16,497 nt of DNA from an uncultured Clostridium sp. (GCA_900540335.1 UQFC01000062.1:1-16497); one strand, 5' to 3'. Shown: positions 1 to 7,147, numbered from the stretch's first letter. Notes: a model not told the origin generated them from the sequence alone. A program made the numbers and translations.

Positions 1-601
1 TTGTATTTTGCTGCGAAATTCAGGTACAGATCTGCGATACGGGCAATCTGCTCCGGATACAGAGAACCAAAGCTGTCCACAATGTAGATAACATCAACCG
101 GTGTCTTGCCAAGCATATCAAGTGCAACCTTGATGTCTTCCTCCTGTGAATTCGAGATTGCCATAATATTACAGCTTGTCTCGTATCCCTTCTTTGCCGC
201 ATCCTCTACCATGTCGATTGCTTCCGGCATCTGATGGATGTATGCTGCCACACGGACTAAATCAACCGGTGAATTTACCTTCTCATCGAAATCGTTCTTG
301 TCATGACGCCCGATATCTGCCATGATTGCAAGCTTTAAGTCTGTGTCGTTTTCTCCAACGATCTCACGGATATGGTCATCACTACAGAATTTCCATTTAC
401 CGAACTTCGATTCATCAAATACCTTTTTTGATGCACGATATCCCATCTCCATATAGTCAACACCTGCGTCGATATTTGCCTGATACAATGCTTTTACAAA
501 GTCATCTGTGAAATAGAAGTCATTCACCAGTCCACCGTCAAGGTCGCATCAACAACTTTGATACTCTCCCGAAATCCAAGTAAATTTGATAATTCTTTCA
601 T
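1..601 (-). pseudogene. DRE-TIM (HMG-CoA lyase-like) aldolase-domain protein, frameshifted and partial
   Basis: The gene runs off the left edge, so its C-terminus is missing. It starts at the ATG at 601-599, preceded by GAGGAA about 9 nt upstream. The first frame reads MKELSNLLGFRESIKVVDATL and then leaves the expected frame, stopping at TGA 526-524. A second frame continues from about 538 as GGLVNDFYFTDD and later shows IMADIGRHDKNDF and VDSFGSLYPEQ, which are features of the HMGL-like/4-hydroxy-2-oxovalerate aldolase family (DRE-TIM metallolyases). The family expects TLRDGG at the junction. The bases present fit a loss of 4 nt (one Arg codon plus one base) around 538-541, removing the Arg and disturbing the metal-binding Asp. 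Apart from this lesion the reading frame looks well conserved, so the break is either recent or a sequencing/assembly error. The substrate is unknown. If the frame were intact this would be a C-C bond-cleaving aldolase or acyltransferase-like enzyme. Confidence 0.8.
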
Positions 602-640
602 GTCTTTGTTCCTCATCTTTCTTTCTCTGCCGCGTTACTG

Positions 641-656
641 CTTTAATGCATTAAAG
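641..656. promoter_or_regulatory. Perfect 16-bp palindrome, candidate operator
   Basis: CTTTAATGCATTAAAG is a perfect inverted repeat. It lies just downstream of the -10 box of the aldolase-like gene, at roughly +5 to +20 of the predicted transcript. That position suits a repressor roadblock. The regulator is not identifiable from this window. Confidence 0.5.
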
Positions 657-667
657 AGAATATGGAT

Positions 668-696
668 ACTATAGCAGAGATTCTGTATATAGTCAA
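668..696 (-). promoter_or_regulatory. Sigma-A promoter of the aldolase-like gene
   Basis: Read on the minus strand, TTGACT (696-691), a 17-nt spacer and TATAGT (673-668) form a near-consensus promoter about 67 nt upstream of the ATG at 601. Confidence 0.75.
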
Positions 697-727
697 CCCG
701 CTTTTGAAATATTATTCCACAAAATAG

Positions 728-764
728 AAAAAGCGCCTGCGTATGGCGTTAACAGGCGCTTTTT
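728..764. terminator. Bidirectional rho-independent terminator
   Basis: A 12-bp perfect stem (728-739 with 753-764, core AAGCGCCTG/CAGGCGCTT) encloses a 13-nt loop. A-runs and T-runs flank it so that it can act in both directions. It lies downstream of ppk1 on the minus strand and just upstream of the promoter of the aldolase-like gene, so its main role is probably to end the phosphate operon transcript. Confidence 0.85.
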
Positions 765-791
765 ATGACAGCAATATTTATTCACTGTCAG

Positions 792-844
792 TCGAGAGGA
801 AGTCTCGAATCTATACAAAATACTGATGGCGCAGTATTGTATAG
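792..844. repeat. Two adjacent hairpins downstream of ppk1
   Basis: TCGAGA/TCTCGA pairs across a 5-nt loop (792-808). A second inverted repeat spans 811-844, with arms CTATAC..AATACTG and CAGTATTGTATAG, a 2-nt bulge and a 6-nt loop. There is no long T-run after them. They fill the ppk1 3' untranslated region and may protect the mRNA end or assist termination. No gene is visible in 765-881. Confidence 0.5.
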
Positions 845-881
845 CGTATATAATTGTTATAACACTATGTATATAGGAAAT

Positions 882-2927
882 CTATGCATGTATCTCGTTG
901 TTTTTGTAAGCTTGTGCATATTGTGCTTCCTGTGCATTGATATGACTTTCCCCATGTTTTGGCAGGTAGATGCCGTTGATCTGCTCTCTTGCCTTCTGGT
1001 CATCCTCGTAGAACAATTCAAAATCGTCGAGAATCCGGGCTTTGATTGCAGGATCATATACAGGAGCCGCTACCTCTACACGGTGAACGGTATTCCGTGT
1101 CATAAAATCGGCTGAAGCAATATACACCTTCGGGTCATCTTTGCCGAATATATAGATTCTGGAATGTTCCAGAAATCTTCCGACAATGCTGATGATCCGG
1201 ATATTATCCGTCTCTCCTGCTACACCTGCTTTCAGACAGCAGATTCCACGCACGATCATGCGGATTTTCACGCCGGCTTTACCGGCATCAATAAGCTTGT
1301 CGATGATCTTCTTATCCGTCAGGGAATTGATTTTCACACCGACATAACCTTCTTTTCCTTCCTTCGCCTTTGCAATTTCTTCATCGATCATTGCAAGGAC
1401 TTTATTCTGCAGGCAGTTCGGAGCTACAAGCAGATGTTGTGTCTCATCGACTGTAGTTCCCATTGACAGATGGTTGAACACATTGGCAGCTTCATTTCCA
1501 ATATCTACTGAAGATGTGATCAGAGAATAGTCAGTATAGATACGGGATGTCTTCTCGTTGTAATTACCGGTACCGATCTGTGTGATATATTCGATTTTAT
1601 TATTTCGCTTTCCTGTAATCAGGCAAAGCTTGGAATGTACCTTCATATGATTCAAACCATAGATTACGCGGCATCCGGCATCCTCAAGCTGTCGCGACCA
1701 GCGAATGTTATTCTCCTCATCAAAACGTGCCCGGAGTTCGACTAATACAACAACCTCTTTGCCCTGCTCTGCAGCTTCAACCAGTGCTTCAACAATCTTC
1801 GAATCGCTGGCAAGACGATATAAGGTCATCTTGATTGATACGACCTCCGGATCATTTGCAGCCTCATTTAAGAGCTGGATAAAAGGCTTCATGCTCTCAT
1901 ATGGATAAGACAGGAATAAATCATGCTCTCTGGCCTGCTCCATCACAGGGCGTGTCCGGTCTATCATAGCCGGCTGCTGTGGCACGCGGCGTTCGTAAAA
2001 TAAATATTTTTCATTTCGAAGCAGATCTTCCACCTTGAATAAGAAGGACAGGTCAAGTGGTGAGATGGAATGAAATACCTGCTTTTTTGTGAGCCCTAAA
2101 AATCCACACATCTTCTCGATGATGGAGTCATTCATCATTCTTGTATATTCCATTCGGAGTGGGCACAAACGGCTTCTTGTACGAAGCACCTTCTCCACAC
2201 CCTTGCGGTAATCTTTTTCATCATCGTCTAATGCATCATCCACGTCAATTTCCGCACTCCGCAGGATACGGATCAGGGATTTGCTGATTACCTTATACCC
2301 CGGGAATACTTCACCAGCAAAATGCAGAATCAATTCTTCCGCAAGCATAAAACGTCTTCCGTCGGAAGAAACCGGGATCATGCGCTTAATGACCGGATTG
2401 TTACATGGAATAATGCCAATCTTCGTATTGTTCGATTTTGTGCGTAGCTCTACCACAGCGTAGATTTCCTTGTTACGTAAGAATGGGAACGGCTGACGTT
2501 TGCCAACAACCTGTGGCGAGATAAAGGGCTGGATCTCATTCTCAAAGTAAATCTTCATGGAATCCTGCTCATCCTCATTCAGATCCTTATACAAAAGCTC
2601 CTTGACACCATATTCTTCCATCTCATACATCAGGCGCAGATAGATTTCATCCTTCTTCTCGCGAAGCTTCTTCTCCTTGACGATAATACGGTCAAGCTGC
2701 TCCTGACAGGTCATATTCGTCTTATTTTCGCGTACTTTACTGTCTTTTCCTGCGTCTAACGAACCGACACGCACCATTAGGAACTCATCGAGATTGCTTT
2801 GGAAGATTGACACGAACGACAGACGCTCACAGAGCGGATTGTTCTCGTCCACTGCTTCCTCCAATACTCTTTTATTGAACTTTAACCAGGAAAGTTCCCG
2901 GTTATCATAGATTGTTTCCTGTAACAT
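882..2927 (-). CDS. ppk1: Polyphosphate kinase (PPK1)
   Basis: PPK1 reversibly polymerises the gamma-phosphate of ATP into inorganic polyphosphate. The start chosen is the ATG at 2927, which has a strong GGAGGA site 7-8 nt upstream and gives 681 residues, close to the 688 of the E. coli enzyme. An in-frame ATG at 3044 would add 39 Lys-rich residues inside the upstream gene and lacks such a site. The N-terminal helical region carries NRELSWLKFNKRVLEEA and NLDEFLMVRVGSL. The catalytic C-terminal domains show the autophosphorylated His in VHSKLCLI (about residue 431) and the second catalytic His in FLEHSRIYIFG (about 588), matching E. coli His435 and His592. GTGNYNEKT and SADFMTRN are also present. 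It is the last gene of the operon with the phosphate-binding protein and the Na+/Pi cotransporter, which implies polyphosphate storage coupled to phosphate uptake. Identification is very secure. Confidence 0.97.
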   Translation of the reverse strand: MLQETIYDNRELSWLKFNKRVLEEAVDENNPLCERLSFVSIFQSNLDEFLMVRVGSLDAGKDSKVRENKTNMTCQEQLDRIIVKEKKLREKKDEIYLRLMYEMEEYGVKELLYKDLNEDEQDSMKIYFENEIQPFISPQVVGKRQPFPFLRNKEIYAVVELRTKSNNTKIGIIPCNNPVIKRMIPVSSDGRRFMLAEELILHFAGEVFPGYKVISKSLIRILRSAEIDVDDALDDDEKDYRKGVEKVLRTRSRLCPLRMEYTRMMNDSIIEKMCGFLGLTKKQVFHSISPLDLSFLFKVEDLLRNEKYLFYERRVPQQPAMIDRTRPVMEQAREHDLFLSYPYESMKPFIQLLNEAANDPEVVSIKMTLYRLASDSKIVEALVEAAEQGKEVVVLVELRARFDEENNIRWSRQLEDAGCRVIYGLNHMKVHSKLCLITGKRNNKIEYITQIGTGNYNEKTSRIYTDYSLITSSVDIGNEAANVFNHLSMGTTVDETQHLLVAPNCLQNKVLAMIDEEIAKAKEGKEGYVGVKINSLTDKKIIDKLIDAGKAGVKIRMIVRGICCLKAGVAGETDNIRIISIVGRFLEHSRIYIFGKDDPKVYIASADFMTRNTVHRVEVAAPVYDPAIKARILDDFELFYEDDQKAREQINGIYLPKHGESHINAQEAQYAQAYKNNEIHA

Positions 2928-2959
2928 ATTATTTTCCTCCGTATTTTGAATTATCGTTT

Positions 2960-2999
2960 CTGTTTCTTTATTACGTTTTTTTAATATCTTACGAAACAG
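2960..2999. repeat. Inverted repeat between phosphate-binding gene and ppk1
   Basis: CTGTTTC (2960-2966) and GAAACAG (2993-2999) form 7-bp arms around an AT-rich 26-nt loop in the 82-nt gap between the two genes. It could be a processing site or weak attenuator that sets ppk1 expression. There is no U-tract typical of a strong terminator. Confidence 0.3.
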
Positions 3000-3009
3000 T
3001 TTTTTTATT

Positions 3010-3924
3010 TTATTGAATATTATTCCAAGATGTGATGTTTCCATTGAAGATACCTTTCAATTCATCTTTTGTTACCTGATTGATTGGATTATCCTTTTGG
3101 ACAATTACTGCGATTCCATCGGTTGCAATCACGGTTGACTCAACAAGGTCTCTCTCATAATCTTTCAAGCTGCGCGATACCATCGCTATATCGCATTTTC
3201 CTTCCATGGCATCATTCAGACCCTTCGTAGAATCTGTCGCATAAACACGGATGGCTGCATTCTTATTTACTGCCATATATGCATCTGCCAGTTCCGTAAG
3301 CAGATCTGCCATAGAGGAAGACCCCCGGATACTGAGAGTCCCCTGTGCATCCGGATCCGCAAGAAACGATGTTTCTTTTGCAACCGGCACATATGTTTCA
3401 CCGACAATCTTCTGGCCTGCTCCACAGATATATTTTACAAAATCATCCCGCAATGCATTCGGGCTTTCTACCCATACAAGTGTAAAATCTCTGGTCAACG
3501 GATACGCATGATCTGCGATACTTTCTCTGGTACAGACAATTCTATCTACAGCAAGTGCTTTGGAATCTCCCTGCATCTGTCCGTAGGATACATATCCGAT
3601 TCCGTTTTTTGATTCATTAATAGTGCTCGCCATGGCGCTTCCGCTTGTCAAAACCGTACACTGTTTTATGTCCTTGTATTTATCCACGTTGTCTTCAGAC
3701 ATGGAAATCCCGAGATATTCTTCAAACTGGTTTCTGGTACCGGAACCATCCTCACGAACCTGTACCGAAATCACACCAAGGGAAGAAGCGTCTCCATTTG
3801 TTCCTGTAAATGCATAGTCCTGCGTTTCTTTTTTTTCACAGCTGCACAAGGATGCAGCCAATGTACCCACGCACAAAAAACTTACGATGGATATGTGAAA
3901 TCTATGTTTTGCTCTAAGCTTCAT
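3010..3924 (-). CDS. PstS-type phosphate-binding lipoprotein with permuted half-domains
   Basis: This is a 304-residue extracytoplasmic binding protein. The start is the ATG at 3924, with GGAGG about 9 nt upstream lying inside the end of the preceding gene; an upstream in-frame ATG at 3957 was rejected. A basic N-terminus and hydrophobic stretch end in the lipobox LCSC (Cys29). Residues 52-65 read ISVQVREDGSGTRN, the anion-binding motif usually found in the second half of PstS, followed by GIGYVSYG (108-115) and YPLTRDFTLV. From about residue 197 comes LSIRGSSSMADLL, the motif that normally opens PstS, followed by DIAMVSRSLKD, ATDGIAVIVQKDNP and GIFNGNITSWNNI at the end. The two halves are therefore swapped relative to canonical PstS. 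I recall clostridial binding proteins built this way, so the arrangement may be a known subfamily. No pstCAB genes lie alongside. The protein may deliver phosphate to a Pst system elsewhere, or act as a sensor. Confidence 0.9.
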   Translation of the reverse strand: MKLRAKHRFHISIVSFLCVGTLAASLCSCEKKETQDYAFTGTNGDASSLGVISVQVREDGSGTRNQFEEYLGISMSEDNVDKYKDIKQCTVLTSGSAMASTINESKNGIGYVSYGQMQGDSKALAVDRIVCTRESIADHAYPLTRDFTLVWVESPNALRDDFVKYICGAGQKIVGETYVPVAKETSFLADPDAQGTLSIRGSSSMADLLTELADAYMAVNKNAAIRVYATDSTKGLNDAMEGKCDIAMVSRSLKDYERDLVESTVIATDGIAVIVQKDNPINQVTKDELKGIFNGNITSWNNIQ

Positions 3925-3925
3925 G

Positions 3926-5608
3926 CTATGCTTCCTCCAATTCCAAGAAACGGACATTATCCATCACCTCTTCAACGATGCCGCTGCAGCTGTCACCGAT
4001 ACGTTCCAGATTATGTAACACATTTGAAAACGGATATGTAAATTCCGGCTTACAATTATTTTTCCGCAGACGTTTTAGATGGTTCTTGTTGAATTTCTTC
4101 TCCATATTACGCAGTTCCTTGCGATAATCGAAGACCTTTCTTGCAGTCTTTGCATCCCCATTTTCCAGTGAGACAATCGATGTCCGATACATGATTTCTA
4201 CGTTATCAATTACTTTTCCAAGTTCCTCAACTGCATCCTTTGAGAATTTATACTTTCCTTCGAGTTTGGCACGTATAACCGGTGAAGCATCCTCACACCG
4301 CTTGCTGACACGTGCAATATCATTTAGGACATACAACAGTCCCGCAGTCGTAGATGATTGCTCTTCAGTCAGAGAACCATTCGAGAACATTCCAGAGATA
4401 TAGCTGACAGTATTCTCATCAATCTCTGTTACAAGCTTCGCATTTTTTTCTAGCTCAGCAAGCGCTTTGCTATCATTATTCATCACCGTTGCCTTCATAT
4501 TTCCAATCATTTCTGATACAAGGCGTCCTGCACGGCGGATCTCCTGGGATACAAGATACATAGCTGCAATCGGCTGACTGATCACATTTTTGTCAAGAAA
4601 GCTTTTCTCTTTATAATCTTCGATAGACACTTCCTTGTCATCTCTGACAATAAACATAACAATCTTCACCATAACCGGAAGCAACGGCAGCCAGATCAGA
4701 GTATTGATGATATTAAAGCTCATATGTGCATTTGCAATCTGCCTTGAAATCACATCCAGTTCATTTCCCTTTGGCGAGATCATCTCAACAAACTTTGCAA
4801 ATGGCTTGATGATCCAGATAAAGAGAAAGGAACCGGTAATATTAAACACGCTATGTGCAATCGCACAGCGCTTTGCATCTTTGGACTGTCCGATACTTGC
4901 CAATATTGCGGTAATGGTTGTACCGATATTATCGCCGAGCAGAATCGGAATTGCGCCAACTAATCCGATCACACTCGCACCATCCGGGCCTGCCTGTGAT
5001 GCGAAGCTCTGCAATACCGCAATCGTTGCGGAGCTGCTCTGTACAACGAGTGTCATAAGCATACCGACGCCAACACCGAGTACCGGAATATGGCTGACTT
5101 TCTCCATCATATTGATAAATACCGGGCTTGTTGCAAGCGGCTTCATGACATCGCCCATCATCTCGATACCAACAAATAACAAACCGAATGCGAAGATTGT
5201 CTGTCCGACAAACTTTATCTTCTCTTTCTTCGCAATAAATGCAATCAAAAATCCGATAAATACAATCGGCATAATGTAATCACTAATTTTAAATGCCATC
5301 AGCTGTGCGGTCATTGTCGTTCCGATATTTGCACCGAATATAACAGAGATACCCTGTTTTAAGGACATCAATCCGGCACTGACAAAACCAATCACCAATA
5401 CAGTTGTCGCACTGGAGCTTTGCAGAACTGCTGTTACAAGTGCGCCCGCCAACATTCCGCACACAGCATTTCGTGTAAGTACTCCCAACACCTTCTTCAT
5501 TTTGTCTCCGGCTACCTTCTGAAGCGATTCACTCATCATATTCATTCCGAATATAAAAAGCGCCAGCCCTCCCAGCAAACCGAACACAGTCGCCATACTT
5601 TCGTTCAT
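3926..5608 (-). CDS. Na+/phosphate cotransporter with C-terminal PhoU-like domain
   Basis: This 560-residue inner-membrane protein imports (or exports) inorganic phosphate with sodium. Two inverted Na_Pi_cotrans repeats are visible: QSSSATT at 63-69 with GANIGTT at 92-98, and QSSSATI at 190-196 with GDNIGTT at 225-231. About eight to nine hydrophobic helices end near residue 322. The rest, about 340-555, is a hydrophilic helical PhoU-like domain (for example AMYLVSQEIRRAG and LHNLERIGDSCSGI), as in the NptA/YjbB class. The start at 5608 has an AGGAAGG-type site upstream. It is the first gene of the phosphate operon, sits under the 11-bp-phased Pho-like element at 5728-5766, and its stop lies 1 nt before the ATG of the binding protein, so the two are translationally linked. 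Confidence 0.95.
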   Translation of the reverse strand: MNESMATVFGLLGGLALFIFGMNMMSESLQKVAGDKMKKVLGVLTRNAVCGMLAGALVTAVLQSSSATTVLVIGFVSAGLMSLKQGISVIFGANIGTTMTAQLMAFKISDYIMPIVFIGFLIAFIAKKEKIKFVGQTIFAFGLLFVGIEMMGDVMKPLATSPVFINMMEKVSHIPVLGVGVGMLMTLVVQSSSATIAVLQSFASQAGPDGASVIGLVGAIPILLGDNIGTTITAILASIGQSKDAKRCAIAHSVFNITGSFLFIWIIKPFAKFVEMISPKGNELDVISRQIANAHMSFNIINTLIWLPLLPVMVKIVMFIVRDDKEVSIEDYKEKSFLDKNVISQPIAAMYLVSQEIRRAGRLVSEMIGNMKATVMNNDSKALAELEKNAKLVTEIDENTVSYISGMFSNGSLTEEQSSTTAGLLYVLNDIARVSKRCEDASPVIRAKLEGKYKFSKDAVEELGKVIDNVEIMYRTSIVSLENGDAKTARKVFDYRKELRNMEKKFNKNHLKRLRKNNCKPEFTYPFSNVLHNLERIGDSCSGIVEEVMDNVRFLELEEA

Positions 5609-5727
5609 TTTGATTCTTCCTTCCTCTTTTGGGCATTTTTAGCCGATTTAAAAGCCGTTTTGTAAGCGTTTCCCGTAAGCAGATTGGCCTTCATAGCTTG
5701 AATAATATCGAAATATAGAATCTGCTT

Positions 5728-5766
5728 CTATCAACAGAAAGTAAAGAATTGTTAAATCTATGTAAA
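5728..5766 (-). promoter_or_regulatory. Pho-box-like direct repeats upstream of the phosphate operon
   Basis: On the minus strand the region reads TTTACA (5766-5761), TTAACA (5755-5750), TTACTT (5744-5739) and TGATAG (5733-5728), each starting 11 bp after the previous one. TT(A/C/T)ACA boxes with 5-bp gaps are the known binding pattern of PhoP in Bacillus and resemble other OmpR-family sites. The element is about 120 bp upstream of the cotransporter ATG. AT-rich -10-like sequences (TATATT 5717-5712, TATTAT 5707-5702) follow. The regulator itself is not in this window. Confidence 0.7.
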
Positions 5767-5785
5767 GCAGTATTTCCGGACATAA

Positions 5786-5808
5786 GAAAAAGCTCCAGAC
5801 CGGCGCTT
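5786..5808 (-). terminator. Terminator of the alarmone synthetase gene
   Basis: On the minus strand, AAGCGCC pairs with GGAGCTT across the loop GGTCT with one A/G mismatch, followed by a T-tract (5791-5787). The stem overlaps the TAA stop of the gene at 5807-5809. It lies immediately before the Pho-like element, so the two transcription units are separate. Confidence 0.7.
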
Positions 5809-6499
5809 AAATCTCTTTGATCTTATCCCGTAACCGCATCATATTCGTATCCATATCGGCAATCACATCGGAATATCGTTTCAACTCCTGCACGATTTCC
5901 CCGGTATCAACCAGATCTTTCTTATAGAGTAGCTGGTAGTCGAGTACCGACCAGGAATCCATGGCAACCGTGCGAAGCTGTAGTTCCACCTTCATCCATT
6001 CTGTCTTTTTCGACAGATAAATCGGGACAGACAGAATCATATGTACCCCCTGATAACCGGAAGATTTCGGCGTTTTGATATAATCCTTGATCTTGAGGAT
6101 CTTGATATCATGCTGGATCTTCAGACAATCCACCAACGCATAGATATCATCCCGGAATATACAGGTCACCCGGACGCCAACGATATCATTCAATTTCTTT
6201 TTCGCGTTATCTAAGTTGATTGTATACCCTTTGCGGCGCAACTTCAAAAAGATACTCTCTGCGCTTTTGATACGGTGTGTTAACCGCACAACAACCTCGC
6301 GCTGCAGATTCTCCTGCAATTCCAGATTGATCATTGTCAGCTTCGATTCTAAGATCTGGATCGCCCACATACACCGAAGCTGATATTCCTTATCCGATAA
6401 GGAATTTGCAAAATCCGTAATAATCTTACGGTCATTTTTTGTAATATGTAATTGTAACTGTTTTTCCTGTTCCATAATATTTATATATGCCTCATTCAT
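5807..6499 (-). CDS. Small alarmone synthetase, RelA/SpoT-type (p)ppGpp synthetase domain
   Basis: The predicted reaction is pyrophosphate transfer from ATP to GDP/GTP, making (p)ppGpp in the cytoplasm. The 230 residues contain only the synthetase domain, without HD hydrolase, TGS or ACT domains, as in RelP/RelQ-type enzymes. Visible motifs are RLTHRIKSAESIFLKLRRK (72-90), LNDIVGVRVTCIF (103-115, with the metal-binding Asp), KDYIKTPKSSGYQGVHMIL (138-156) and VELQLRTVAMDSWSVLDYQL (171-190, with the catalytic Glu). Where most family members have an EH pair (as in LEHxL), this protein has DY. The start is uncertain: the ATG at 6499 has no clear ribosome-binding site and is only 11 nt from the Pho-like element; an ATG at 6475 has GAGG about 14 nt upstream and would give 222 residues. 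Its position next to the phosphate operon and the shared upstream element suggest induction by phosphate limitation. Confidence 0.88.
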   Translation of the reverse strand: MNEAYINIMEQEKQLQLHITKNDRKIITDFANSLSDKEYQLRCMWAIQILESKLTMINLELQENLQREVVVRLTHRIKSAESIFLKLRRKGYTINLDNAKKKLNDIVGVRVTCIFRDDIYALVDCLKIQHDIKILKIKDYIKTPKSSGYQGVHMILSVPIYLSKKTEWMKVELQLRTVAMDSWSVLDYQLLYKKDLVDTGEIVQELKRYSDVIADMDTNMMRLRDKIKEI

Positions 6500-6510
6500 T
6501 CTTTTTATTC

Positions 6511-6548
6511 TATCAATGTTTGGTTAAAGATTGTTAAATCTATGCAAA
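6511..6548 (-). promoter_or_regulatory. Second Pho-box-like element, upstream of the alarmone synthetase
   Basis: The minus strand reads TTTGCA (6548-6543), TTAACA (6537-6532), TTAACC (6527-6522) and TTGATA (6516-6511). It matches the 5728-5766 element closely: TTT(A/G)CATAGATTTAACAAT is shared, and TTGATAGAA follows at exactly the same distance (32 nt from first box to TTGATA in both). It lies between the divergent synthetase and membrane-protein genes and may serve both. TAGAAT (6512-6507) could be the synthetase -10 box. Confidence 0.65.
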
Positions 6549-6561
6549 ATGCACTTGCATA
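6541..6561. repeat. Inverted repeat overlapping the Pho-like element and the divergent -35 box
   Basis: TATGCAA (6541-6547) and TTGCATA (6555-6561) are perfect 7-bp arms around a 7-bp spacer. One arm covers the first Pho-like box, the other covers the -35 of the plus-strand promoter. A dimeric regulator bound here would touch both promoters. Confidence 0.4.
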
Positions 6562-6583
6562 AAGTGTTTTAAGCCCCTATACT
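6555..6583 (+). promoter_or_regulatory. Promoter of the two-TM membrane protein gene
   Basis: TTGCAT (6555-6560), a 17-nt spacer and TATACT (6578-6583) predict a start near 6590. This places the in-frame ATG at 6592 at the transcript end and supports translation from 6667. Confidence 0.65.
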
Positions 6584-6666
6584 ATCTATATGTGAATATT
6601 CATCATACACCATGTATTTCCAATACTGTTCAAAAAGATGATTATCAAAAGAAAGGATTTTCTAAT

Positions 6667-7128
6667 ATGAAGGGCTATAAATATACTGTTAATAAACGGC
6701 GTGCAAACCGGCTTGCCTATCGGTTTCTTGGATTTATGTTTCTACTTGTCGCCACCTTGCAGGCATTTACAATGATCCATGGCTACGCCAAACACCTGGT
6801 GTTAACAGCGTTGTTTGTTACATTTGTTGGTGCCTACGGAATCTATCTCGTAGTGATGTCCTTTCGGAAGCAGGCATTTTCAGCAACCTATATCTTTGAT
6901 GACACCGGCTTTACGATCGAACATAAATATGGAACTACCCATTACGACTTCGATCAGATCAAGCATGTGACGATGGTTATTCCGGACGAAAACATGATTT
7001 TTTATATTCTGAATGTTTTCACAGAGAAGGAACGCTATACAATTTCATTTATGATGCAGAAGGAATTATGTGAGAATATCTATGAATTTATGCATGCACG
7101 TTTACCAAAGAAAGACACGGAAGATTAG
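6667..7128 (+). CDS. Small two-TM membrane protein with a cytoplasmic PH-like tail
   Basis: This is a 153-residue protein of unknown function. The start at 6667 has AGAAAGGA about 9 nt upstream; the in-frame ATG at 6592 would lie at the predicted transcription start and lacks a site. A basic N-terminus (KGYKYTVNKRRANR) is followed by two hydrophobic helices at about 18-38 and 44-66. The basic residues before TM1 suggest that both termini face the cytoplasm. Residues about 72-145 alternate short beta-like segments (FSATYIFDDTGFTIEHKYG, YDFDQIKHVTMVIP, IFYILNV, RYTISFMM) and end in a helix. This is the pattern of bacterial PH-like/YcxB-type membrane proteins, which is inference only. It is divergent from the alarmone synthetase and shares its regulatory region, and it ends in its own terminator. 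Confidence 0.8.
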   Translation: MKGYKYTVNKRRANRLAYRFLGFMFLLVATLQAFTMIHGYAKHLVLTALFVTFVGAYGIYLVVMSFRKQAFSATYIFDDTGFTIEHKYGTTHYDFDQIKHVTMVIPDENMIFYILNVFTEKERYTISFMMQKELCENIYEFMHARLPKKDTED

Positions 7129-7147
7129 TTCCGTGCCTTTTCTTTTT
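7116..7147 (+). terminator. Rho-independent terminator of the membrane protein gene
   Basis: CACGGAA (7116-7122) pairs with TTCCGTG (7129-7135) across a 6-nt loop that contains the TAG stop codon. A T-rich tract (CCTTTTCTTTTT) follows. The stem begins inside the coding region. Confidence 0.75.

Noticed and set aside
2960..2999. Inverted repeat before ppk1 as a strong intrinsic terminator
   Set aside because: The loop is long and the stem only 7 bp, and the operon logic favours read-through into ppk1.
2928..3044. Upstream in-frame extension of ppk1 starting at ATG 3044
   Set aside because: It overlaps the end of the binding-protein gene, has no good ribosome-binding site, and the ATG at 2927 has GGAGGA and matches the family N-terminus.
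4635..5279. Long plus-strand open frame of 214 codons opposite the Na+/Pi cotransporter
   Set aside because: It mirrors the membrane-protein coding strand, has no ribosome-binding site, and shows no recognisable motif; it is an antisense shadow.
6592..6666. Upstream ATG for the two-TM protein
   Set aside because: It lies at the predicted transcription start and has no ribosome-binding site; the ATG at 6667 has AGAAAGGA at proper distance.
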